In this document: positions 1 through 8,530 of the stretch, one piece after another
Numbering within the stretch: position 1 is the first letter of the stretch
Layout: every line of letters begins with the position of its first letter
Source: Sycon ciliatum
Taxonomy: Eukaryota > Porifera > Calcarea > Leucosolenida > Sycettidae
Assembly (NCBI RefSeq): GCF_964019385.1
Contig: NC_088655.1
Location: forward strand, 5,127,958-5,191,957
Reading direction: 5' to 3'
DNA: 64,000 nucleotides
The notes under the pieces: model-generated
Seen by the model: only the letters and a program-made list of their open reading frames with translations
What the model was told of the DNA's origin: nothing
Database searches by the model: none
Made by a program: the position numbers and the translations under genes

Positions 1-77
1 CACAGGTAACCATGCATTTGGCCGTCAGCAACAGTTAAGCACAAGAACACTATCAAGGCAAGGACATTATTGTATTA

Positions 78-356
78 CAGTTGAACATCGATTATCCGCA
101 CATCGACTATCCGACCATTCGATTATCCGTAACAGTTTTTTTGGGCGCACGTGCCGTAGAGTACGCACTGTGCATGTAGTGAGCCATTCAAAAATACGAA
201 AATTTTGAAAAGTAAAAAGTAAAAAGGTCCTGCGGCTAGTAATAACCACTGAAAGTGTGTGAGTGACAGTTTTTTCTTATCCGGAACATTTGCCTTATCT
301 GAACGCCGCCTGACAGTTGTCTGCCCAGAGGTGGTCGGATAATCGATGTTCAACTG
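78..356. mobile_element. pogo/Tc-like MITE with 21-bp TIRs
   Basis: Perfect 21-bp terminal inverted repeats (78-98 and 336-356) beginning CAGTTGAACATCG are flanked by TA on both sides (76-77, 357-358). There is no transposase frame in the 279 bp. A CAGT start, a GATTATCCG motif and a TA target duplication are typical of pogo/Tigger-type elements. Non-autonomous. Confidence 0.85.
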
Positions 357-359
357 TAT

Positions 360-690
360 TGTGTTGTATCGTATTGTATGGAATATATTTTACCTCATTG
401 GCTTGACAGGTCAATGTATTAACTAGCTGCCACAAATCAGGCGCGGGATTACAGCAAAGTCCACCCCAAGCCCAATATGCGAGTAAATTCCACCATCAAT
501 GCCATTCCACTCTCATCTATCACAGAAAGCTCTTCTCGAGGCGATTCAAACGTCAGCCAACTACGTCATTATCATGTGCTCAGTCGATCAAAGAGCACAC
601 GAATAGGGATTTCCCCCTAAAATGATGAAGAAATCAATCAAAGTATTTCAATAACCTACGAGGAGACAATAGTCGTAAAATGGCAATGAA
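360..690. repeat. dispersed block also present at 34298-34568
   Basis: About 270 bases (from AACTAGCTGCCACAAATC) recur at 34298-34568 with few substitutions. No coding signal on either strand. It marks the left side of the region that recurs as a partial third copy at 34.3-39 kb. Confidence 0.8.
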
Positions 691-734
691 CGAGAGAGCT
701 TGGATGCGCGGGGCCCTACGCTATGCTTTTTTTG

Positions 735-962
735 CCTTGATGACCTAGACAAAAAAAGCATACGGATATTATAAACTCATAAAAAATTTTCCTTTTTTTT
801 AAAGACATAACCTGGGATTCGAACCCGCACTATCGCCGTGCATGCATCCCCCGATACACTTCGCGCACAAACTAATTCTTCCAAGTTGCTTCACGTTATC
901 ATCTTGCATTTGAAAGCCCTATTTGAATATGCATTGTGGCCAGCCGTCTTTGATAGCACGGT
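735..962 (-). repeat. SINE-like dispersed repeat with tRNA B-box-like motif
   Basis: On the minus strand 813-826 reads as GGGTTCGAATCC, a good Pol III B box. The same block (B-box motif, then an AAGTTGCTTCACGTTAT tract, then a GAAAGCCCTATTTGAA tract) recurs at about 1085-1905 (split by the element at 1157-1731) and, more diverged, at 33720-33985. I do not see a clear A box, so tRNA ancestry is inferred only from the B box. At 724-766 a hairpin is formed by GCTTTTTTTG and CAAAAAAAGC. Confidence 0.5.
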
Positions 963-965
963 ATG

Positions 966-1062
966 GTACGGGACAGGTACGGGACAGATACGGGACAGGT
1001 ACGGGACAGATACGGGACAGGTACGGGACAGGTACGGGGCAGGTACGGGATAGGTACGGTCG
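966..1062. repeat. 11-bp tandem repeat
   Basis: About nine units of GGTACGGGACA with A/G variants in alternating order, so a 22-bp dimer is also visible. A degenerate remnant of the array lies at about 1878-1915. Non-coding. Confidence 0.85.
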
Positions 1063-1156
1063 AGGGTAATACGACACCGTCTACCGCCTTGATGACCTAG
1101 GCAAAAAAGCATAGAGATGTTATAAATTTTTCAATTTTCCTATTTTTTTAGCATAA

Positions 1157-1731
1157 GGCCACACCAAGTTAATTCTATGTTTCGCTTCGGATATTTTCTG
1201 GAAAAGGCACGCGGGCGGAAAAAAACAAAAACAGAAGAAAAAACAAAACTCCATTCTATGTGTTCTGAGCCACGTTGCACACAGAATACCACTACTAAAC
1301 TGTCACTTCTATCCAAAACGACAACAAGTCGTCACAGGACAGCTGGCAGACTGGGCTGGAGCCATACAGAGATTTCATGGATGGCTCCTCCTGCATTTTG
1401 ACATGAGTCGAGTGGGATCCCGCTCCATCACAAACGTGGAAAATCTCGAAGTCCTGGACACCTGGAATCTCTGCTCGCTTGGTGAGCAGGCCCTAGGCCT
1501 ACCGCACGGCTTGGAAAAATAGAAATTTTCATCTCTCGCACCTTCTACTTACCATCGCCTGGAATGCAAGATTATCGAAAAGCTGATAACCTCTGATCTG
1601 CCATACTGGCTAGAGAATGTTCGCCAGAACAGCCATCGATTGGCTCGTCTAGGTTCTTTTTTTTTCTTGTAAAGGATTCGAATAGGTACGCGGGCGGGTG
1701 ACGCGAAACATAGAGATAACTTGGTGTGGCC
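1157..1731. mobile_element. PIF/Harbinger-like MITE, TAA target duplication
   Basis: Ends GGCCACACCAAGTTA and TAACTTGGTGTGGCC form inverted repeats; similarity continues inward to a CTATGTTTCGC block. TAA is duplicated at 1154-1156 and 1732-1734. The homologous repeat at 806-815 shows the empty site (CATAACCTGGG) with a single TAA. A 3-bp TWA duplication is characteristic of PIF/Harbinger. No transposase frame. Confidence 0.85.
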
Positions 1732-2039
1732 TAACCTGGGATTAGAACCCGCACTATCGCCCTACATGCATTCCCCCGTACACTTCGCATCCATACTCAT
1801 TCTACCAAGTTGGATCTTGCGTTTGAAACCCCTATTTGAATAATGCGCCCAGCTGTATGTGGCCAGCTGTGTTTGATGGTACGGTACGGTACGGGACAGA
1901 CACGGGATAGCGCCGGGCGTGACACAAACACACAAACACCAAATTGAAGCTGTGTGGACCCTGGCTAGCGCCAGACGTTACTGAAGTTACGTCTTCTGCA
2001 TAGCTACGGGAATAAAACTAATAATTGTGCACTCATGAG

Positions 2040-2518
2040 TAGGGGTGCGCGGATTATGCTCGCACGCAACCGATATTATGCTTTCGGGCAATTCCCGCGG
2101 AACTTCGAAAGTATTCTCCCAAAACATTGAAACAATTCTCCAGAATTCCCCCCCCCCCCCCCAAAAAAGACCCCCAGCACGAACCGTGCCTTGCACATGC
2201 TCTTTAGTATGCAAAATAGACTGTCAGGCACGTGATCACTGCATGCAGGATCTGATGTACTAGATGTACTAGGTGTACATGATTGATTGTACACAGCTAC
2301 TATGTCCAGTGTCCGGCTATTGCTGCATGACTGTACATGTACGTGCGGCCATGGATGCCCGCTTCTTCTCTGGCACATCAAAATTGACAGAATTCCACCA
2401 AAACTCTTCTGAAGATCAATGGATGTGACAAAAGATCGATAGAATTCCCCTAAAATTCCCAACATTTTCTCGACGATAGTATTCCCAAATTATTCCGGGA
2501 ATAATCCGCGCACCCCTA
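2040..2518. mobile_element. hAT-like MITE, 8-bp target duplication
   Basis: Terminal inverted repeats begin TAGGGGTGCGCGGATTAT. The 8-bp sequence CTCATGAG is duplicated at 2032-2039 and 2519-2526. The third copy of this block (34878-34895) has the empty site with a single CTCATGAG. TIR start and 8-bp duplication fit hAT. No coding capacity in 479 bp; a poly-C run sits at 2149-2162. Confidence 0.9.
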
Positions 2519-2539
2519 CTCATGAGCCATAGCCATGTA

Positions 2540-2892
2540 CAGTCGAATGTCACTCATCCGGTCGCCAGTTATCTGAGCACGTCAGTTATCCGACAAGTCC
2601 GGGAGTGGTAATTTTATGACACTCAACAGTAAAATTCTAAAAAATAAAAAATGAACTTTTGTTTTTGTTTTTGTATATTATACGGTGAAATATGCATTTA
2701 CTTGAAGTAGATGTGGTCAAGTATGCAAAATATATGTGTACATGGAATATGCATCAATATAATTGGGTATTGTGTACATAAATTAGTGAAATTCAGCCTT
2801 ATATGCACATAAAAATGATATCAGTTATCCAACATATTCAGTTATCCAACATGCCTGATTCCCGAAGTGGTCGGATAAGTGACATTCGACTG
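2540..2892. mobile_element. pogo/Tc-like MITE, TA target duplication
   Basis: TIRs start CAGTCGAATGTCACT and end in its complement; TA is duplicated at 2538-2539 and 2893-2894. The empty site is visible at about 34898-34910 (CCATGTACATG). The interior is AT-rich with repeated CAGTTATCC motifs. The right end of the same element starts duplication copy B at 15153-15242. Confidence 0.9.
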
Positions 2893-2894
2893 TA

Positions 2895-4608
2895 CATGTA
2901 ACATTTTGTTTTTTCTGGTCAATGGTCAACGGTTCCGATTGGAAGGAGTCCTTTCTTTGGAATTTGACGAAATTATTCATCGACTAATTTTCTCTGCTTG
3001 CAAAGCACACGGATTGAGAGTGAGTAGGTACTGCAGCAGCCGAAAAACCTTCGCGTTTGAATTGCTGTTGCTGCGCTTCACTACGAACAATGCATTACCA
3101 TGTGGACAAATGTGAGCACACGACACGGAGTACTGTACATCAGCAGAAGCCTTTTCCAATAAATCGTTACGTGTTAGGACTGCTGTACTACTAGAACTCA
3201 GCGCACACCTTCAGTGAAATGTTGGGGACTGAATGGGAGATGCTTACCTGACTTCAAGCCAGGGAGAAGCACCTGCTCCCGATAACGGCCGGGTGGTTCC
3301 TGTCCGCGTCCGCTATTCTGGTAACGTTGATCCGGACGATTGGTAGTCAAACAAACCTAAACGCCACCTGCCGATGGGCAGGTAAAGAACGAAAGCGCTT
3401 CACTTCCGCAACCAGATTGCGACGGAGCGTCACTCAAACTCCCAGAAAATAACAATGTGAAGGGCCGCAAGCAGAACACGCATCCGCCCAGAACACCCAC
3501 AGACGGCAACGAGCAAGAAAAAAACGATTCCGCATTCAACTGAAGCACAGACGGTGCAGCAGTCCAAGATCCTCTCTACACGTTCGCTGCACGATCCAGC
3601 GGCCAGAGCTCTGTGGCTTCATTCATCTGTCTGATCTGGCAAAAGTTGTAGATTTACGCGTAGATTATGTACATGACTGTACAACATGACATCAGATTCT
3701 ACTGCCTGCTCCACACTACAAAAGTACAGTGCTACTCGTGTACATCCATATGTAGGTCTACATAATCATTGCGGGCCGATCTTTCTGCTGACCCTCTCAC
3801 ACCAACTCCGAAATGAAGCCGACAGTCTGTGTCGCCAGAGCAGAGGCGGACTAGCTGTTCAAGTGTCATCACATGCAACAGTGCTAGTGAGCGATGTCGC
3901 CTGTACTAAAGATTATGTAGACCATACAATAGGCCTGTTTGTTCACCCACGTACACGTCACGTGGTACACAGCCGGGCTAGATCGTATGCAAGGCAGGGC
4001 AGAGGAAATGAGATCCTTTTTTTACAGGCAGTAGCTACCAGTGAGTAGTAAAATACGTACATGTATTTTACTACTCCCTGGTAGTAGTAGCTACAGCCAA
4101 GGCTAAGGCAAAGGCATGAAAAGGCTGGCATCCACAGCAGCACTCTACAGAACACATCATCATCATGCATGTACTGTCGTGGACATGGAAATCCGGTCGC
4201 ACGTCTAGCGGCCCCAGGGCGCTGGCCATGCAGCCATTGCATGCATTATTACGCGCTGCTGCTGGTCGCATCGTATCAACATGTGCGCTGCATGCAACGA
4301 CGACGTTCTGTACGCGCTGAGGGCGCCGGCCCTGGTCAATCGACTGGATTTCCATGTCCGCGACAGTATTGTAGTCATTCATCCTGAGCCGCTCGTAATT
4401 TTGGTCAGTCGGCTACATAATTGTCTTGGGGGTTAGACAATGGGAAGTAGCCATGTAGGGGCGTGAGCCCGCCTTTCGGCACCTGAAGAGGACCCACACC
4501 TTGATCTGGTGAGCTGCGTCGCGTTTTGATCATGCTGACTTGGCTACTCCTTTTCACAGTTCGGCCTCCACTAGGGCCGCGGTCACACCTGAAAAGTTTG
4601 CACCGCTT
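2895..4608. repeat. dispersed block R, copy 1
   Basis: A block of 1.0-1.7 kb also found at 12534-14298, 15243-16984, 29432-30764, 34900-37150 (interrupted) and 38150-39015; its distal 110 bases recur at 33290-33400. Short open frames inside are not conserved between copies (different stops and frameshifts), so I regard it as non-coding repeat or duplicated intergenic DNA. The family is not recognised. Confidence 0.75.
4039..4080. mobile_element. ultra-short palindromic hAT-like insertion (42 bp)
   Basis: A near-perfect palindrome starting CAGTGAGTAGTA and ending TACTACTCCCTG is inserted after GTAGCTAC (4031-4038). The right-hand duplicate reads GTAG-TAGTAG-CTAC (4081-4094), that is the same 8-mer expanded by 6 bp. 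The same insertion is at 16395 in copy B, so it predates the duplication. Empty sites: about 30593-30604 and 38667-38680. Confidence 0.75.
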
Positions 4609-4612
4609 TTAA

Positions 4613-5506
4613 AGGGGAAGTACATGTATACACTAAAATCAAATTTTCACCAGTTGTAGTCTTCTGGGTGCTGAGTCGAATGGTCTTGGTCCGAGGATGC
4701 TGAGACGCTCCCTTCCTTCTTTTTTCCCAATCGAACCCGCGCACTTCCACCGAAACTGGGCGACTGCGCCCTACTAGATGGGGATTTGTATGCAAAAATC
4801 TCACTGAAAGTGCTATGTCGTTCTTATAAAAGCACGGATGACAGCGATTGGCCCATATGTTGTAGTCTTTTGGACGCTGAGTCGACTGGTTTTGGTCAGA
4901 AAAGGCTGCGATGCAGCGTTCCTCCTTTATTCCCAATCGAACATGGTTGAACAAGTGGTCACGTGCTCCTGGGTGCCCAAATCACCTGGTCACCGCGCCA
5001 GCAGGCGACAACGTTCACACCAGGGAGTCTACACGACTCCCTGGTTCACACCAAGGTTCAACTCGAGTTCAACTCGAGTGACAGGACTGCACCCAAAAAA
5101 GGTCAAACAGGCTAGTAAGTTGTACCCTGCAGGCACGGTGACCAGGTGACTGGGATACGCAGGAGCACGTGACCGCTTGTTCAACCATGTTCGATTGGGA
5201 ATAAAGGAGGAGCGCTGCATCGCAGCCTTTTCGGACCAAAACCAGTCGACTCAGCGTCCAAAAGACTACAACATATGGGCCAATGGCGGTCATCCGTGCT
5301 TTTATAAGAACGAAATGGCGCTTTTAGTGACATTTTGCATACAAATCCCGTAGGGCGCAGTCACCCAGTTTCGGTGGAAGTGCGCGAGTTCGATTGGGAA
5401 TAAAGGAGGAAGGGAGCGTCTCAGCTTCCTCGGACCAAGACCATTCGACTCAGCACCCCGAAGACTCCAACTGGTGAAAATTTTGATTTTAGGGTATACT
5501 TCCCCT
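4613..5506. mobile_element. long-TIR (fold-back) TTAA element, copy 1
   Basis: 894 bp flanked by TTAA (4609-4612, 5507-5510), with ends AGGGGAAGT and ACTTCCCCT. The two arms are long inverted repeats of roughly 400 bp around a central spacer of about 100 bp. Other copies are at 16989-17832 (same insertion, duplicated) and 42074-42959 (independent). TTAA duplication points to piggyBac or Kolobok superfamilies; no transposase is present. Confidence 0.85.
5021..5043. mobile_element. ultra-short palindromic hAT-like insertion (23 bp)
   Basis: CAGGGAGTC, five bases, then GACTCCCTG: a perfect 9-bp inverted repeat. GTTCACAC is duplicated exactly on both sides (5013-5020, 5044-5051). The paralogue in copy B (17382-17389) and the copy near 42555 lack the insertion and have a single TTTCACAC. 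It lies in the central spacer of the fold-back element. Confidence 0.85.
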
Positions 5507-5510
5507 TTAA

Positions 5511-6374
5511 GGCTGCATTCACACCCGGTACAAAAATTCGCGTTTACATGACTGTACAAACCACTTGAAACGCCTGTGCATTCACACAGTCAAATGCAGT
5601 GCATGCCAAACACGTAAAAAGTGACCCGCGTGACCCATGGCGAAGAGCGGGAATTTTGATTTCTACATGAGCTGAGAGCAACGGTGCCATGCGGCACTTG
5701 GCTCAATATTTCAAAAATAATATTTCTTGGGCCGCTAGTATGATCTCGGTGGAACGCCTCCACAACTGGTGTATTCCTCTGAGTGTGCTGGAGTTGTGGA
5801 CCATAGCGGCCGTGTATATCATTTCCTGATCACCTCCGGATAGCTGCCGTAGCTCCACCTTGGCAGAAAAGACAACTCGAGGCATGGTACCGGACTCTCC
5901 AAAAACTAACAAAAACTCTGCGCACAGGACACACCAAACCACTCGTTTCGACTTGCCTGAAAACTAAAAGCCAATATCCGCTTTCAAAGCCGCTCCGGGA
6001 TGGCTTTGAACGCTGATGTGATTTTTCACTTTTCGCACATGTTTCCATGCCCACTTCAAAGAACATGATGCTTGTATGCGGTTTTGGTACCGTGTGTACA
6101 GGGGCAAAAAGCGTAACTACCGCAGCCGCTTTCGCGGAACACACGATGCAGCGATCACACATACATATAGGACGCTTTCGATCACACGCATTTCCGTCAA
6201 TTCTAGAATTAGTTATTGTTGATGCACAGTTCGATTACACAAAAAGTGACAAATTCCGTCGTTAGAATTGATTTTATCCAATTCCGTCAAATCCGTCAAT
6301 TCTGAAGAGAGGACGGAATTCCTCTAATTCTGCCGCCAGAATTGCACACTCCGTGTGTTACCGGTCTGGTCATG
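5511..6374. repeat. non-coding part of the duplication unit
   Basis: Matches 17837-17957 plus 22902-24857 of copy B, apart from the chromovirus and other additions there. It includes one copy (about 6110-6165) of the 57-bp motif that is tandemly expanded at 23505. A segment rich in AATTCCGTCAATTC motifs (6189-6340) recurs near 45720. No gene seen. Confidence 0.6.
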
Positions 6375-6715
6375 TGTCGTATCCGGCCGGCCCGGGGTTA
6401 GACCCCAAGGCTGCGGTCGTCGACATAACTAACTTATTAAACCTTCTTCTTACAAGGCCGTGCAGTGGTGGCCACTTGGATAGAAAGTCCACCAACAGAA
6501 TTACTCTTACGCATGCACGCACATATACCTAGACATACTCTCACACACACACACACACTCCGGCATAATTATACAGACACGTACACTCACACCAGCGTTC
6601 AGGTTTACTCACATCTTCAACGAAGGTAATTTCGTTCAAGAGATGATATGAGAGCACAAGGCAAGAGAGACGAAAGCCGAAGCTTCCGCCTGAAGGCGGA
6701 AGGCCAAGGAGAGAT

Positions 6716-6778
<63 letters not shown>

Positions 6779-7117
6779 GAGAGAAAGGCGATTGCCATAA
6801 TATGTAACTACGTACAGGAGGCTGATCCCCCGTAGATCTACGAACTATAGGACAAATAATGAACCATAGTACACCCGCATGCCGCAGTGTACCAAAACTT
6901 AGCAATAATGTGTATAAACTGTATCACAAAGAGCGGAAGCCAGCTAAGGAAAAACAGGGTATAACAAATAAGGAAGGTGCCAGACTTTGTGTGAAGACAT
7001 AAAAAAAGGCGATTAGGAATCCGTTTACGGGAGATAAATAAATAATTAGAAACCTCAATAAGGCAGACTTGTCAAGTAGAGGCCTAAAAGGCACGTGTCA
7101 ATAGTATGGATACGACA
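6375..7117 (-). mobile_element. LTR of Ty3 family 2 (copy A)
   Basis: Ends TGTCGTATCC and GGATACGACA are perfect inverted repeats, as expected of LTR termini. Similar LTRs are at 24858-25598 and 30765-31395. On the minus strand the base before the LTR is preceded by a purine tract (AAGCGGGGGA) acting as polypurine tract, so this is the 3' LTR of a minus-strand element. No partner 5' LTR is visible upstream. Confidence 0.8.
6718..6775. repeat. (GA)n microsatellite inside the LTR
   Basis: Nearly pure GA repeat of about 27 units. The paralogous LTR at 24858 has a longer run (25186-25260); the third LTR lacks it, so the expansion arose within the LTR lineage. Confidence 0.95.
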
Positions 7118-7640
7118 TATCCCCCGCTTACACGGAAAAAAGAACACGTCCTCGTGTTATAAGTAACTTAATAAATTAGACTAAGAGTATAGGTAACAAT
7201 AACTAAACGAGTGCAGGGTCAAATTGGAGTCCCTGCCAACATTTTTCCAAAGACTAACTGTAATATCGAACACAACCAATCCAGTCAGTACCACTGAAGT
7301 CACTTACTCGTGCCACACAGGACTCCCAAACAGCTGGGGCGGATAGCGGGAACGCGGGGTTCGCCTTTCCATCACGCCAACTGGCGGAGCGCTGTCAAAT
7401 ACTCGAACTGTGTCCTCCTCGTCTCGGGCGGCGGTGGTTGTCCGTTGGCACCAATCGACTTCGGGCCTTGGTCAGAGGTTTCCTTTTCCTGCTCCTTATA
7501 TAGGCGTTTGGCAAAATCCTCTGACAATGTAGCGGCGGATCCTGTGTCAATCACAGCGTTTACTGGACATCCATTCGCCACTCCAGGCACCAACATGTCC
7601 GCACGCTCACTCGCATGTTCAAAGAAGACCAAACACATAG
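7118..7640 (-). pseudogene. internally deleted Ty3 pol remnant (IN tail joined to protease)
   Basis: On the minus strand 7372-7600 encodes a retropepsin fragment with active-site context VIDTGSAATL, flanked by ADMLVPGVANGCPVNAV. Immediately downstream (about 7310-7436) the sequence matches the very C-terminal tail of pol at 31590-31715. RT, RNase H and most of integrase are therefore missing: a deletion joined the protease to the pol tail. The same junction is in copy B (25792-26123), so the deletion predates the segmental duplication. Frames differ across the junction. Defective; at best mobilised in trans before it decayed. Confidence 0.75.
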
Positions 7641-8145
7641 ATCAGGCTATTGTTTTCTGTCGCAGTCTAAGTTTTGCAGATACTGACTTCAACCCCAGGG
7701 TTCCAGTTCCCGGGAAAATCTACAAAAGCAGATGCAAACGACCTCCCGTCATTTACAGCACAGCCTTGAAGCTGTGCTCTTCGTTAATAATGACAACTCT
7801 CTGAGTAAGTACTCCGACAGACTGAGAATCCGCAGAAAAGGGCACTAGACTAGAACCATTTCGTCGCTAAAGAGCGGTAAAAACCGTACTCTTCTGCTCT
7901 GGTGTTAATCCCCTAGGTGGTTTCTCTGACAATTTCCCAGGACATGGTGCATACTCCTCCAGCTAATAAAGTTCCAATGGGTCCCTCGGGATCATTGGGT
8001 TTTGAACCATTATGCTGGGGGTCTCGACGCCCAGAGCTTGGAAGATAACCAATCAGGCTTCCGGCAAATTCCGGGCATGGTCATCGCAGAATTAGAGCTA
8101 TCCGATCTCTAAAGAGCGGTAATACCATCAGCTATATCCCAGAGG

Positions 8146-8510
8146 CTAATTCATAGTTTTCTTGTAGGAAAATTTGATTAAGACATAAGTAATGTTCAGC
8201 GAAGAGACTATTTGATTTGAGAATGGTGTGTGCAGGGATCTCCATGTAATGAAGTGGCTGCAGTGGAGCTTGCGTACCATAAGAAATCCTCTATTTCTAT
8301 CCAACCAATAGAAACGTCTTTGCACAAACATACATAAAGATGTACTTGATAATCATATTGAAAAGACGTTTCTATCAGTTTTATAGAAATTGATGATTAG
8401 GAAACTGAAGTAATAAGCATGAAAACCTAGGTGAAAGCAAAGCATAGGGAGGGCACTGGGCTTTCCAGCCAATTGATTTGTAAACCAAATGTTAATTATC
8501 TGATGTTGTA
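8146..8510. repeat. dispersed block upstream of minisatellite
   Basis: Recurs at 26630-26990 (copy B) and in part at 33408-33655. It contains facing TAGAAACGTCTTT and AAAGACGTTTCTATCAG motifs (about 8312-8375), a possible inverted-repeat element of about 65 bp; the CTGATAGAAACGTCTTT half is also seen at 12244 and 29136. No coding signal. Confidence 0.6.
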
Positions 8511-8530
8511 ATTTTCAGCGTGTATCAGGC

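Noticed and set aside
3250..3290. CAGGGAGAAGCACCTGCTCCCG as another mini-palindrome
   Set aside because: The arms are imperfect, the segment is present in all R copies and there is no 8-bp flanking repeat.
4431..4540. Structured RNA gene (conserved GGGGGTTAGACAATGG block, four copies)
   Set aside because: Checked by eye against 5S, U1-U6 and U3 features without a match; the conservation is explained by the block being part of the duplicated R repeat.
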